NCBI GenBank assembly: GCA_036489445.1
Contig: DASXFV010000039.1
Span: forward strand, 1 to 26,045
DNA length: 26,045 bases
Direction: 5' to 3'
DNA from: DAIDKA01 sp036489445
GTDB lineage: Bacteria > Pseudomonadota > Gammaproteobacteria > Steroidobacterales > Steroidobacteraceae
Both the position numbers and the translations under genes were made by a program. Positions 16,080-24,349 of this stretch are shown in pieces; positions within the stretch are counted from its first letter, which is position 1, and each line of letters starts with the position of its first letter. The notes beneath the pieces are model-generated. The model ran no database searches. It saw nothing but the letters and a program-made list of their open reading frames with translations, and was not told the origin of the DNA.

Positions 16080-17174
16080 TTAGGACGGTTCGACGACAAT
16101 AGTCGGGAATACACTGCTGCGGTCGCGGGCGCGACGCGCCAGGACCGCGGCCGTGCGACGTGCCATCGCAAAATACAGCTGCGCGCGGCGCGATTCAGGC
16201 TCTGCGATCACCGTGGGCCGGCCCCCATCGGCATCCTCGCGGATGCGAACATCCAGCGGCAGCTCGCCCAACAGGCGCACTCCGGCCTGCTCGGCCATGC
16301 GTGCGCCGCCGCCGGATCCAAAGATGTGTTCGGCGTGCCCACAGTTGCTGCAGACGTGGATGCTCATGTTCTCGACAATGCCCAGCACCGGCACCGCCAC
16401 CTTCTGGAACATCGCGAGCCCCTTGCGGGCATCGGCGAGGGCAATGTCCTGGGGCGTGGTCACGATGACTGCACCAGCCACGGGCACACGCTGCGCCAGG
16501 GTCAGCTGGATGTCACCGGTCCCCGGAGGCATATCCACCACCAGGTAGTCCAGTTCGCCCCATTGCGTGTCCGACAGCAGCTGCGTCAGGGCCTGGGTGA
16601 CCATGGGGCCGCGCCATACCATGGGCTGATCCGGGTCGATCAGAAAGCCAATCGACATCGCCGCCACGCCATGCGCGACCAGCGGTTTGATGTGCTTGCC
16701 ATCCGGTGCGCTGGGGCGCTGTCCCGTCAGCCCCAGCATCAACGGCTGGCTGGGGCCGTAGATGTCCGCATCCAGCACACCCACCCGGGCGCCCTGGGCA
16801 GCCCAGGCCAGCGCCAGATTCACCGCCACCGTCGACTTGCCGACCCCACCCTTGCCCGAGGCCACGGCGATAATGTTCTTGACGCCGGCCAGCGGCTTCA
16901 GTGACCGCTGGACCGCGTGCGCATGGATCTGCGCCACCAGTTCGATCTCCAGGGGGAGTCCATCGGCGACGGGTGCGACGTGCGCCCGGAGCGCTTCCGT
17001 CAGCGAGTCGGCATAGCCCCCGACCGGAAATCCGAAGCGCAATCGGACGCTTACGCGACCTTCACGCAGCACGACCTCATCAACGGCCTGCGCCGCTCCC
17101 AGCGTTTCGCCCATCAAGGGGTCGGCAAAATTTTCTATCGCGGTGCGGATCAGATTCAGGCGCGGGTCGTTCAT
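16080..17174 (-). CDS. mrp: Iron-sulfur cluster carrier protein Mrp/ApbC
   Basis: 364 residues, normal length. P-loop ATPase that carries and delivers 4Fe-4S clusters. Seen: an N-terminal MIP18/DUF59 domain (about 1-90), the deviant Walker A GKGGVGKST (107-115) with the signature Lys, DADIYGPSQPLMLG, the Walker B-like DYLVVDMPPGTGD, and the cluster-binding CxxC pair in HVCSNCGHAEHIFG near residue 275. Start at ATG 17174. A TACAAT hexamer at 17209-17204 on the minus strand could be its -10, without a good -35. Divergent from the HEAT-kinase gene. Confidence 0.95.
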   Translation of the reverse strand: MNDPRLNLIRTAIENFADPLMGETLGAAQAVDEVVLREGRVSVRLRFGFPVGGYADSLTEALRAHVAPVADGLPLEIELVAQIHAHAVQRSLKPLAGVKNIIAVASGKGGVGKSTVAVNLALAWAAQGARVGVLDADIYGPSQPLMLGLTGQRPSAPDGKHIKPLVAHGVAAMSIGFLIDPDQPMVWRGPMVTQALTQLLSDTQWGELDYLVVDMPPGTGDIQLTLAQRVPVAGAVIVTTPQDIALADARKGLAMFQKVAVPVLGIVENMSIHVCSNCGHAEHIFGSGGGARMAEQAGVRLLGELPLDVRIREDADGGRPTVIAEPESRRAQLYFAMARRTAAVLARRARDRSSVFPTIVVEPS

Positions 17175-17203
17175 GACACCATCATGGCGGCGAAGGGCGC
17201 CGG

Positions 17204-17209
17204 ATTGTA
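17204..17209 (-). promoter_or_regulatory. Possible -10 of the mrp-dcd promoter
   Basis: TACAAT on the minus strand, 30 bases before the mrp ATG, would give a leader of about 20 bases. No recognisable -35 at the right distance. Low confidence. Confidence 0.3.
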
Positions 17210-17297
17210 GTCGCTGTGGGGTAAACCTGCCTCATCGAAGCGCGGCTTTTTCCGCGATGTGTGCCGGGAGTGGCTTTGACGCAGCAGGCGGGTGGGC

Positions 17298-17308
17298 TGT
17301 GGCATAAT
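17298..17308 (+). promoter_or_regulatory. Extended -10 promoter candidate for the HEAT-kinase/pilT unit
   Basis: TGTGGCATAAT contains TG-n-CATAAT, an extended -10. TTGACG at 17276-17281 is too far upstream (21-base spacer) to be an ideal -35. Transcription would start near 17315, giving a leader of about 67 bases that includes the short palindrome CGACG-GG-CGTCG at 17319-17330. The rest of the 207-base divergent gap (17175-17381) holds a GC stem around a T-rich loop (CGCGG-CTTTTT-CCGCG) and nothing else I can name. Confidence 0.4.
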
Positions 17309-17381
17309 TAATCGTCACCGACGGGCGTCGATTGCACCGTTGGCCAATCATTTTGATAAAGAGGCACTAGCAGTCGGCTGA

Positions 17382-19811
17382 ATGAGCTTTTTCACGAACT
17401 TACGCGCCGATAGACTGGTGACTGAAATCCGGTCCGGCCCCGGCCCCAACGATCCGGGCGTCCAGAAGGCCGCAGCCAAGCTGAAGGACCTGGGACCCGG
17501 TGCGATCGATTCCGTGCTGGCCGCGCTGCCGGAAGCGGACAAGAACGTGACGGTGGTGATGGTCGATGTGCTCTCGGCCTTGATCAGCGCCAAGACCTTT
17601 CCTCGATTCCTGCGCGGCCTGGTCGAGGGCAACCCACGGGTCATCGCTGGCATTTCCTGGGCGTTGACCACCTCGCGCAATTTCCCCGCCCATCTGCTGC
17701 TGGAATCGCTGAGCGAGCCCGGGGTCTCAAAGTCAGCACTGCTGGAGATTGTTGCAGCGCAGAAGCAGCGCTTCAACGTGCGTGAACTGCTGGGTGTCGC
17801 CTATCAGCAGGAGCCCAATGAAAAGGCTGCGCTGTTTCGGGTGATCGGCGAAATCGCCGATGCCAACACCGTGCCTGAGTTGATGGGCCGCCTGCATGGC
17901 AAGGATCCGATCGCCCGGGTCCACATCATCAACATCCTCTCGCGCTTCAACCTGCCCGAAGTGCAGACGGCGCTGCTGGCGCAGCTGAAGGATCCGCACA
18001 AGCTCATTCGCAGCGCCTCGCTGGGCGCGCTGCAGAAGATGGACAACATCGTCGATGTCCAGCGACTGTGCGCCCTGCTGCGTGATCCGGAGATCGACGT
18101 GCAGAACAAGGCGGTGGATGTGGTCATCAAGGCCAACCATCCGGACACCGTGCGCTACCTGATCGACGTACTCAAGGACGAAAACGAATATGCGCGGCGC
18201 TCCGCGGTCGAAGTCCTGAATGAGGTGGGCAACGCCGGCAGCGTCAAATACCTGCTGGAGGCAATCAAGGACAGCGATTGGTGGGTGCGCAGCCGCGCCT
18301 CGGACGCACTGGGCAAGATCGGCGGCCCGCGGGTCATCGACGCCGTCCTGCAGCTGGTACAGGACAAGGATGAGGACATCCGGCGCTCGGCGATCGAGAT
18401 CCTGAATCAGACCAAGGACGAGCGGGCGGTGGATCACCTGATCCAGGCCACCCGGGACAATGACTGGTGGGTGAGCGAGCGGGCCATCGACGCGCTGGCG
18501 GAGATCGGCAGCAAGCGATCCTTGCCGCGCCTCATGGAAATGATGAAAACCGCCACCGCCAAAGCGCTGCCGGTGGTGATCCGCGCGCTGGGCAAGCTGG
18601 GCGACGCGCAGCAGATCGAGGCCATCCTGCCGATGCTGGAGCGACCGGAACGCGAAATCCGCATCGAGGCCATCCAGTCGCTGGCAAAACTGGCCGATGA
18701 CCGCCAGTCCGAGCAGGTGCGCGCAGGCCTGCAGAGTCAGATCAACTCCGGGGATCAGACCGTGGCCCGACTGGCCACCGCGGCGCTCGCCGAAATGGAT
18801 GTACGCACCGGCAACAGCCCGGTCGCCGCGCCCGGCACCCTGACCTCGGTGGCGGCGCAGGTTGCGCGCGCCTCCTCCAGCAGCGGCTCGAAACCCGGCG
18901 CCTCGCTGTCGGGGACGACGGTGATGCCCGAGGCGGCCATCGCGCAGGCCGCCCGCAAGCAGGCCGAGGCGCGCCTGGATATCACCACGCTCAAGACCGG
19001 CGACATCATCGAGGGGCGCTACAAGTACATCGATCGCATCGGTCGCGGCGCCTTCGGCACGGTGCTGCTCATGGAGGACACGGTCGTCGATGAGCGCCTC
19101 ATCCTCAAGTTCCTGAACCCCAACGTCGCCGAAGACGAAGAGGTGATGAAGCGCTTCGTGCACGAGCTGCGCTACTCGCGCAAGATCACGCACAAGAACG
19201 TCATCCGTATCTACGACTTCCTGTACATCCAGGGCAATTACGCCATCTCCATGGAATACTTCCCCTCCCATACCTTGGGCGGGGAGATTGTCAACGAAAA
19301 ACCCATGGACCTGAAACGCGCCCTGCAGTTCGGCTGCGACATCGCCACGGGCATGACGGTGGCCCACCAGGTCGGCATCGTGCATCGGGATCTGAAGCCC
19401 GCCAACGTGCTCATCAACCAGGATGGGCTGCTGAAGATCGTGGACTTCGGGGTCGCGGCTGCCCACCGCGAAGGCGACACCCAGCTGACCAAGACCGGGT
19501 ATGTCATCGGCTCTCCCAAGTACATGGCCCCCGAGCAGATCCTGGGCAAGAAGGTCGACGAGCGTGCCGACATCTATGCCGAAGGGGTCATCCTGTATGA
19601 GATGCTCACCGGGGTGCCCCCCTATGCGCGGGGCGACCATATGTCAGTCATGTACCAGCATGTCCAGGGGCGGGCCCGCCCGCCGGCGGAAATCAATACC
19701 GCCTTACCCGCGGGCCTGAGCGAGGCGGTCATGAAGGCCATGGCAGTCGACAAGAACAAGCGCTTCCAGTCGATGGACGAGCTGCGCGGCAAGCTGGAAT
19801 CCTATATGTAG
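17382..19811 (+). CDS. HEAT-repeat protein fused to a C-terminal Hanks-type Ser/Thr kinase
   Basis: 809 residues. Residues about 30-470 are HEAT repeats. From D266 they fall into a clear 31-residue period with alternating types: D266-ENEYARRSA and D328-KDEDIRRSA (type A), D297-SDWWV and D359-NDWWV (type B). About 475-540 is an Ala/Ser/Gly linker. The kinase (about 546-809) has a Gly-loop IGRGAFGTV (553-561), ATP-binding K576 in LILKFL, alphaC E595, catalytic HRDLKPAN (668-675), DFG (688-690) and APE (716-718), so it should be active. No membrane helix or signal peptide: cytoplasmic. HEAT arrays bind proteins and so probably choose the substrate. Start: ATG 17382 directly follows an in-frame TGA; the nearest purine run (AAAGAGG) is far upstream, so initiation looks weak. 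It is followed by two PilT-type ATPase genes, suggesting control of pilus retraction. Confidence 0.9.
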   Translation: MSFFTNLRADRLVTEIRSGPGPNDPGVQKAAAKLKDLGPGAIDSVLAALPEADKNVTVVMVDVLSALISAKTFPRFLRGLVEGNPRVIAGISWALTTSRNFPAHLLLESLSEPGVSKSALLEIVAAQKQRFNVRELLGVAYQQEPNEKAALFRVIGEIADANTVPELMGRLHGKDPIARVHIINILSRFNLPEVQTALLAQLKDPHKLIRSASLGALQKMDNIVDVQRLCALLRDPEIDVQNKAVDVVIKANHPDTVRYLIDVLKDENEYARRSAVEVLNEVGNAGSVKYLLEAIKDSDWWVRSRASDALGKIGGPRVIDAVLQLVQDKDEDIRRSAIEILNQTKDERAVDHLIQATRDNDWWVSERAIDALAEIGSKRSLPRLMEMMKTATAKALPVVIRALGKLGDAQQIEAILPMLERPEREIRIEAIQSLAKLADDRQSEQVRAGLQSQINSGDQTVARLATAALAEMDVRTGNSPVAAPGTLTSVAAQVARASSSSGSKPGASLSGTTVMPEAAIAQAARKQAEARLDITTLKTGDIIEGRYKYIDRIGRGAFGTVLLMEDTVVDERLILKFLNPNVAEDEEVMKRFVHELRYSRKITHKNVIRIYDFLYIQGNYAISMEYFPSHTLGGEIVNEKPMDLKRALQFGCDIATGMTVAHQVGIVHRDLKPANVLINQDGLLKIVDFGVAAAHREGDTQLTKTGYVIGSPKYMAPEQILGKKVDERADIYAEGVILYEMLTGVPPYARGDHMSVMYQHVQGRARPPAEINTALPAGLSEAVMKAMAVDKNKRFQSMDELRGKLESYM

Positions 19812-19841
19812 GCCCTGCGGGCCCCTAAAGAGGCCTTCTTT
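19811..19841 (+). terminator. Two small hairpins after the kinase gene, weak terminator or attenuator
   Basis: GGCCC-TGC-GGGCC (19811-19823) is followed by AAAGA-GGCCT-TCTTT (19827-19841). AGGCC at 19810-19814 could pair instead with GGCCT at 19832-19836, so two mutually exclusive folds exist. The T stretch is short and broken. The remaining part of the 137-base gap to the next gene (19842-19948) shows no convincing promoter. Confidence 0.3.
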
Positions 19842-19936
19842 CGTGCGTTACGTCAAATTTCCAGCTGCAAGCCATTGATTATGTGGCCCAGAGTTGGCAA
19901 AACCATGATTGGGCGATTCTTGATTTAGGTTATCGC

Positions 19937-19942
19937 GAGAGG
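19937..19942 (+). promoter_or_regulatory. Ribosome binding site deciding the first ATPase start
   Basis: GAGAGG lies six bases before GTG 19949. It favours this start over the in-frame GTG at 19883, whose extra 22 residues have no counterpart in PilT proteins. Confidence 0.65.
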
Positions 19943-19948
19943 TCGGTT

Positions 19949-21061
19949 GTGGCGCGCATAGACGCCTTCCTGAAACTGGGCATGCAGCAGGGCTGTTCGG
20001 ATGTCCACCTCGCGGTGGGCGTGCCGCCGATGCTGCGCATGCATGGCGATCTGCTGCCCATCAAGTTCCGCGACCTTCGGGCGGTGGAGCTGGAGGGGTA
20101 CGTGGTGGAGATTCTCACCCGCTCCCAGGCCGAGCACTTCGCCACCGGCGCCGATCTGGATTTCTCCTATGTGTCCGGCGATGGCGGGCGCTTCCGCGTC
20201 AATGTGTTCCGCAAGGACACCGGCGTGGGCGCCACCTTCCGCACGATTCCGACCGAAGTGCCCTCGCTGGAGAAGCTGTGCCTGCCGCCCATCGTGACCA
20301 AGCTGTGTGACTATCACCAGGGCATGATCCTGGTGACCGGCTCCACCGGCACCGGCAAATCGACCACTCTGGCCGCGATGATCGACCATCTCAATCACAC
20401 GCGAAAACTCAACATCATCAGCCTGGAAGATCCCATCGAGTTCGTTCACCGCAGCAAGAACAGCCAGGTCATCCAGCGCGAACTGCACACCCATATTCCA
20501 AGCTTCGCCGAAGGGGTGCGCGCGGCCATGCGCGAGGACCCTGACGTGATCCTGGTCGGTGAAATGCGCGATGCGGAAACCATCCGCATGGCCATGACGG
20601 CCGCTGAAACCGGACACCTGGTGCTCGGCACGCTGCACACCACCGGCGCGGTGAAGACCATCGATCGCGTGATCGATGCACTCCCCGTCGAGGAACGCGA
20701 GCAGACGAAGAGTTTCCTGTCGCAGAGTCTGCTGGCCGTGATTACCCAGATCCTGTGCAAGACCACGGACGGCCGCGCACGCAAGGCGATCTGCGAAATC
20801 ATGGTCATGACCAAAGCGATCGCCAAGCTGATCCAGACCGACCAGAGCCACCAGATCCTCACCCAGTTGCAGACCGGCCGCGACTCCGGCATGCAGGTAC
20901 TCGACCAGGCGCTGCTGGCCGCCATCACCGCGCGTGAGATCGATCCTGATGATGCCTACGCCTACGCCTCGGACAAGAAGCTGTTCCAGAGGTTCGTGAC
21001 CGACACCAGCGTGCTGCCCAAGGCGGAGATCACCGCCACCATGTCGCTTCCCGCGGGCTGA
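19949..21061 (+). CDS. pilT: PilT-family type IV pilus retraction ATPase (first copy)
   Basis: 370 residues from GTG 19949. Hexameric ATPase that depolymerises type IV pili from the cytoplasmic side. Seen: QGCSDVHLAVGVPPMLRMHG (the PilT N-terminal domain, normally GASDLHLS..PP..R..G), Walker A GSTGTGKST (131-139), the Asp box EDPIEFVH, Walker B DPDVILVGEMRD, and the His box ETGHLVLGTLHTT with both His (H223 and the later one). C-terminal to these, the PilT motif AIRNLI reads AIAKLI, and a tail of about 25 residues extends past the usual end. All catalytic residues are kept, so it should be an active ATPase. It follows the HEAT-kinase gene and is six bases ahead of a second PilT homologue. Pilus structural genes are not in the window. 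Confidence 0.88.
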   Translation: MARIDAFLKLGMQQGCSDVHLAVGVPPMLRMHGDLLPIKFRDLRAVELEGYVVEILTRSQAEHFATGADLDFSYVSGDGGRFRVNVFRKDTGVGATFRTIPTEVPSLEKLCLPPIVTKLCDYHQGMILVTGSTGTGKSTTLAAMIDHLNHTRKLNIISLEDPIEFVHRSKNSQVIQRELHTHIPSFAEGVRAAMREDPDVILVGEMRDAETIRMAMTAAETGHLVLGTLHTTGAVKTIDRVIDALPVEEREQTKSFLSQSLLAVITQILCKTTDGRARKAICEIMVMTKAIAKLIQTDQSHQILTQLQTGRDSGMQVLDQALLAAITAREIDPDDAYAYASDKKLFQRFVTDTSVLPKAEITATMSLPAG

Positions 21062-21067
21062 CCTGCC

Positions 21068-22129
21068 ATGCCTGCCATCGACGCCTATCTGAATGAGATC
21101 CTGGACAAGCGCGGCTCTGACCTGCACTTCATCGCGGGGGATCCGCCGCGCATCCGCCTGTACGGCGACCTCATGCCCCTGCGGCCGGACAAGCTCGATC
21201 CCACCATGGTGCGCGAGGCGCTGTACGAGATCATGCCCAAGATCGCGACCGACCGCTTCGAGACCAAGGAAGGTGCCGACTTCGCGTACAGCATGGGCGA
21301 GCGGGCGCGTTTTCGCGTCAACGTGCTGCGGCACCTGAACGGCATGGGAGCCGTGTTCCGCGCCATTCCAACCAAGGCGCTGACCATGGATGAGTTGAAG
21401 CTACCCGAGGCGGTGCGCCAGATGTGCCGCCACACCCAGGGGCTGATCCTGGTGACGGGCAAGACCGGTTCTGGCAAGTCGACCACGCTCGCGGCGATGA
21501 TCGATGACATCAACACCCGTATCCCGGGACACATTCTGACCATCGAGGACCCCATCGAATTCGTGCATCAGCGCAAGAGCTGCCTGATCAGCCAACGCGA
21601 GGTGGGCCATCATGCCCCAACCTTTTCGGCCGCCCTGCACTCAGCCCTGCGCGAGGACCCGGATGTGATCCTGGTGGGCGAGTTGCGCGATCTTGAAACC
21701 ATGGGCATCGCGGTGACCGCCGCGGAAATGGGCATCCTGGTCATGGGTACGTTGCACACCAATGGGGCGGCGCCAACCGTGGATCGCATGGTGAATGTGT
21801 TCCCGTCGGACAAGCAGTCCCATGTGCGCACCATGTTGTCCACTTCCCTGCGGGGTGTGGTCTCCCAGCAGCTGCTGCAACGGGCTGACAAGCAGGGACG
21901 CGTCGCGGCGCTGGAGATCCTGGTCAATACACCGGCGACCTCCAATCTCATTCGCCAGGGCAAGCTCGACCAGCTGGAAAACAGTATGCAATCGGGAGCC
22001 CAGTTCGGCATGCGCACCATGGACAGCGCCATCCAGCAGCTACTGGAGCAGCGGGCGATCACGGGCAAGGAAGCCTTCAAGAAGGGCATCAACAAGGCAA
22101 AGTTCGACCCGGTGCGGGATCAGGGGTAG
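21068..22129 (+). CDS. PilT/PilU-family type IV pilus ATPase (second copy)
   Basis: 353 residues. Same fold as its neighbour: KRGSDLHFIAGDPPRIRLYG at the N-terminus, Walker A GKTGSGKST (131-139), the Asp box EDPIEFVHQ, Walker B DPDVILVGELRD, and GTLHTNGAAPTVDR. The His box differs: where PilT reads ETGHLV, this protein reads EMGILV, so position 223 is Ile instead of His. NLIRQGK in the C-terminal domain is near the PilT AIRNLI motif. It does not look like classical PilU, whose Walker A region reads GATGTGKSTSLAAM, so I leave the symbol blank. It may form mixed or sequential hexamers with the first copy, as PilT and PilU do. Ends four bases from the convergent deacetylase gene. Confidence 0.85.
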   Translation: MPAIDAYLNEILDKRGSDLHFIAGDPPRIRLYGDLMPLRPDKLDPTMVREALYEIMPKIATDRFETKEGADFAYSMGERARFRVNVLRHLNGMGAVFRAIPTKALTMDELKLPEAVRQMCRHTQGLILVTGKTGSGKSTTLAAMIDDINTRIPGHILTIEDPIEFVHQRKSCLISQREVGHHAPTFSAALHSALREDPDVILVGELRDLETMGIAVTAAEMGILVMGTLHTNGAAPTVDRMVNVFPSDKQSHVRTMLSTSLRGVVSQQLLQRADKQGRVAALEILVNTPATSNLIRQGKLDQLENSMQSGAQFGMRTMDSAIQQLLEQRAITGKEAFKKGINKAKFDPVRDQG

Positions 22130-22133
22130 GACC

Positions 22134-22958
22134 CTATCCCGGCGGATGGTGCTCGATCCAGTGGCGGGCGATGTCGATCCGCCGGCAGAACCATACGTCC
22201 CGATGCGATCGCATGTGAGCGAACAGGCGCCGCAGCGCGACGCTGCGTCCGGGCTGGCCGATCAGGCGTGCGTGCAGGCCGATCGACATCATCTTCGGCG
22301 CGGCAGCGCCTTCCTCGTAGAGCGCGTCGTAGGCATCCCGGGCATAGGCATAGAAGTCCTCACCCTCGTCATTGATGTCCTGCGTGTAGGGCACGATCAG
22401 ATGATTGCGCCCCGACAGCTTGAACCAGTACGGCAGATCATCGTTGCACGCGTCCGCGTCGTAGAGAAAGCCGCCCTCCTCGATGACCAGCTTGCGAGTG
22501 TTCGCGCCCGGCCGGCCGCTGTACCAGCCCAGCGGTCGTGCTCCCGTCACCCGGGTCAGGACTTCGATGGCGCGACGCATGTCGGCGCGCTCCTGCTCCT
22601 CGGGCACATGCTGATGGTCGATCCCGCGCCAGCCGTGACCGGCGATCTCATGCCCCAGGCCGACCAGTTCGCGCGCCAGCGCGGGATGCTGCTCCAGCGC
22701 CGTCGCCACCGCAAAGATGGTGAGGGGCACGCCGAACTCCTGCGCCAGTCGCAGGACCCGCCACACACCCGCACGGCTGCCATACTCGTAGACCGACTGC
22801 GCCGGCAGATTGGCGTCCGCTGCCGCATCGCTGGCGTGTGCACCCACTTCATAACTGAGGACGAACTGCACGGCGATGCGTGCGCCCTTCGGCCACCGCG
22901 GATTCGGGGGCTGCGCCCCGTAACCGATCAGGTCACGCGGAATTTCGCTCGATGCCAT
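22134..22958 (-). CDS. PuuE/allantoinase-like polysaccharide deacetylase family protein
   Basis: 274 residues from ATG 22958, chosen because GGAGG stands four bases upstream and because PRDLIGYGAQPPNPRWPKGARIAVQFVLSYE then opens the protein, exactly as in PuuE. Other family blocks: YEYGSRAGVWRVLRL, AGHGWRGIDHQHVPEEQERADM, GWYSGRPGANTRKLVIEEGGFLYDADACNDDLPYW, and the end VWFCRRIDIARHW. PuuE enzymes are NodB-fold amidohydrolases that open allantoin in purine breakdown. This protein is about 30 residues shorter than typical PuuE, with loops missing after SYE and after YTQDINDEG, so the substrate may be another cyclic amide or N-acetyl compound. It lies 26 bases after guanine deaminase in the same direction, which supports purine or pterin-type substrates. 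Confidence 0.8.
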   Translation of the reverse strand: MASSEIPRDLIGYGAQPPNPRWPKGARIAVQFVLSYEVGAHASDAAADANLPAQSVYEYGSRAGVWRVLRLAQEFGVPLTIFAVATALEQHPALARELVGLGHEIAGHGWRGIDHQHVPEEQERADMRRAIEVLTRVTGARPLGWYSGRPGANTRKLVIEEGGFLYDADACNDDLPYWFKLSGRNHLIVPYTQDINDEGEDFYAYARDAYDALYEEGAAAPKMMSIGLHARLIGQPGRSVALRRLFAHMRSHRDVWFCRRIDIARHWIEHHPPG

Positions 22959-22962
22959 ATAG

Positions 22963-22967
22963 CCTCC
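22963..22967 (-). promoter_or_regulatory. Ribosome binding site of the deacetylase gene
   Basis: GGAGG on the minus strand, four bases before ATG 22958. It decides between this start and in-frame upstream candidates up to 23012. Confidence 0.65.
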
Positions 22968-22984
22968 GGTCATTGACCCTGCCG

Positions 22985-24349
22985 TTATACGACCCGCCGG
23001 TTCGCCACCCACACCTGACTGATATCGGCCCGCGCTGCCGCGTGGACGATCTTCTGCAGCACCGTTTGCGCGTCCTCCCCGCTGCTCACCCGCAGATTGC
23101 CCTGCGGGGCGGCCGTGTCAATCACACAGGCGTCGAACTGATAGCCTGGAGCGAACAGGCCGACCGGCAGGTCCAGGGCGATACCACCCGCGGCGGTGGC
23201 CATCCAGAACGCCGTGACGGCATCGATGCGTGACTCAGGACAACCTCGCTGGGCAGGAGTCTGCAGCGCATCGACGCCGCTCTCAAGCAGCCGCGAGCTG
23301 CTGACCGCCTGCCGTGCGTTCTCCAGAAGCGAGGGGCTGGGTCCGGCGGCGATATCGGTCCCCAGTCCCACATGCACCCCGGCAGCGAGCATGCGACGCA
23401 GCGGAAACACCGCGTCGGAAAAATACACATTGGACAAGGGACAATGCGCGATCGCAGCGCCGCGCGCCACAATGAGGCCTGCATCGACGGCGCTCACAAA
23501 GTTTCCGTGAGCCAGCACGGTGCGTCGCGACAACAGTCCGAAGGAATCGAGCGCCGCGGCATCCGTCCGGCCGCAGCGGTGCAGTACATACTGGTGTTCC
23601 CAGTCGCTCTCGGAACAGTGCGTCTGGATGTGGCAGCCCGATTCATGCGCCAGTTTGCCGAGCCGCTGCAACAGCTCATCCGTGCAGGCGGGAATGAAGC
23701 GCGGCGTGATCACCGGATAAACCAGTCCCGCGCCGCCCGGCAGCGCGCGCACATAGTCGATGAATTCACGCGTTTCGCGCTCGGCGACCGCAGCACCGCT
23801 GTCGCGATAAAAATCCGGACACTGCTCGGGATTATCCATCGCCACCCGCCCGATCAGGGCGCGCTGGGAGCGGCGCAGGCAGATATCCGCCAGCAGCTTG
23901 GTCGCCGCCAGGTGCAGGGTGCCGAAATACATCGCCGTCGTCGTGCCATTGGCCAGCAGATTCGCCACGGCCGCCTCATACATCTGCGCCGCGAACCCGG
24001 CATCCGCATACCGCGACTCCAGCGGAAATACGCATTCCTGCAGCCACTGGGCCAGCGGCAGTTCGAGCGCCATGCCCAATTGCGGCCATTGCGGCGCGTG
24101 GACATGCAAATCGACCATGCCCGGCAGGACATAGTGCTTCGATTCGAACCTGACCAGCCGACCGGCTGCGTCCAGACGGGCGGCCTCGGTACGGGCCTGC
24201 TGCGTCTGCTCGCGGTGCACGGCGCTGATCACACCGTCCGCGCCCACCATGACCAGTGCGTTGTGCAGGCACTCCAGGGCGCCGCGCTGCGGAGCGTGCA
24301 GAAAGGTCCCCAGAAAGGCGCGTTCGCTGGCCGCGGCGGGTTGCTTCAC
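22985..24349 (-). CDS. guaD: Guanine deaminase
   Basis: 454 residues from GTG 24349, whose GTG overlaps the CYTH gene stop as GTGA. Zinc amidohydrolase that turns guanine into xanthine. Seen: the metal-binding HxH in PGMVDLHVHAPQ (near residue 80), FPLESRYAD and NGTTTAMYFGT, which are strong guanine-deaminase blocks, then CHIQTHCSESDWEHQYV with the third His, VLAHGNFVS with the fourth, and GLGTDIAAGPSPSLLENARQ with the metal Asp. In this family, HxH-H-H-D coordinates one zinc. Co-directional and coupled with the upstream CYTH gene and the downstream PuuE-like gene, so these three are probably one transcript. No xanthine dehydrogenase or uricase gene is visible here. Confidence 0.9.
   Translation of the reverse strand: MKQPAAASERAFLGTFLHAPQRGALECLHNALVMVGADGVISAVHREQTQQARTEAARLDAAGRLVRFESKHYVLPGMVDLHVHAPQWPQLGMALELPLAQWLQECVFPLESRYADAGFAAQMYEAAVANLLANGTTTAMYFGTLHLAATKLLADICLRRSQRALIGRVAMDNPEQCPDFYRDSGAAVAERETREFIDYVRALPGGAGLVYPVITPRFIPACTDELLQRLGKLAHESGCHIQTHCSESDWEHQYVLHRCGRTDAAALDSFGLLSRRTVLAHGNFVSAVDAGLIVARGAAIAHCPLSNVYFSDAVFPLRRMLAAGVHVGLGTDIAAGPSPSLLENARQAVSSSRLLESGVDALQTPAQRGCPESRIDAVTAFWMATAAGGIALDLPVGLFAPGYQFDACVIDTAAPQGNLRVSSGEDAQTVLQKIVHAAARADISQVWVANRRVV

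Noticed and set aside
17272..17285. Sigma-54 type promoter (GG-N10-GC) before the HEAT-kinase gene
   Set aside because: Only the invariant dinucleotides and TGGC fit; the -12 part reads CAGCA instead of TTGCA, so a chance match is likely.
17733..19640. 635-codon open frame on the minus strand opposite the HEAT-kinase gene
   Set aside because: A high-GC shadow: His/Asp/Gln-rich with no domain, while the plus strand encodes an intact kinase and HEAT repeats.
19883..19948. Longer start for the first PilT-like ATPase
   Set aside because: The added 22 residues match nothing in PilT, and a good Shine-Dalgarno sits directly before GTG 19949.
19925..21334. 469-codon open frame on the minus strand opposite pilT
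   Set aside because: Mirror of a well-conserved ATPase gene; no motif and unlikely composition.
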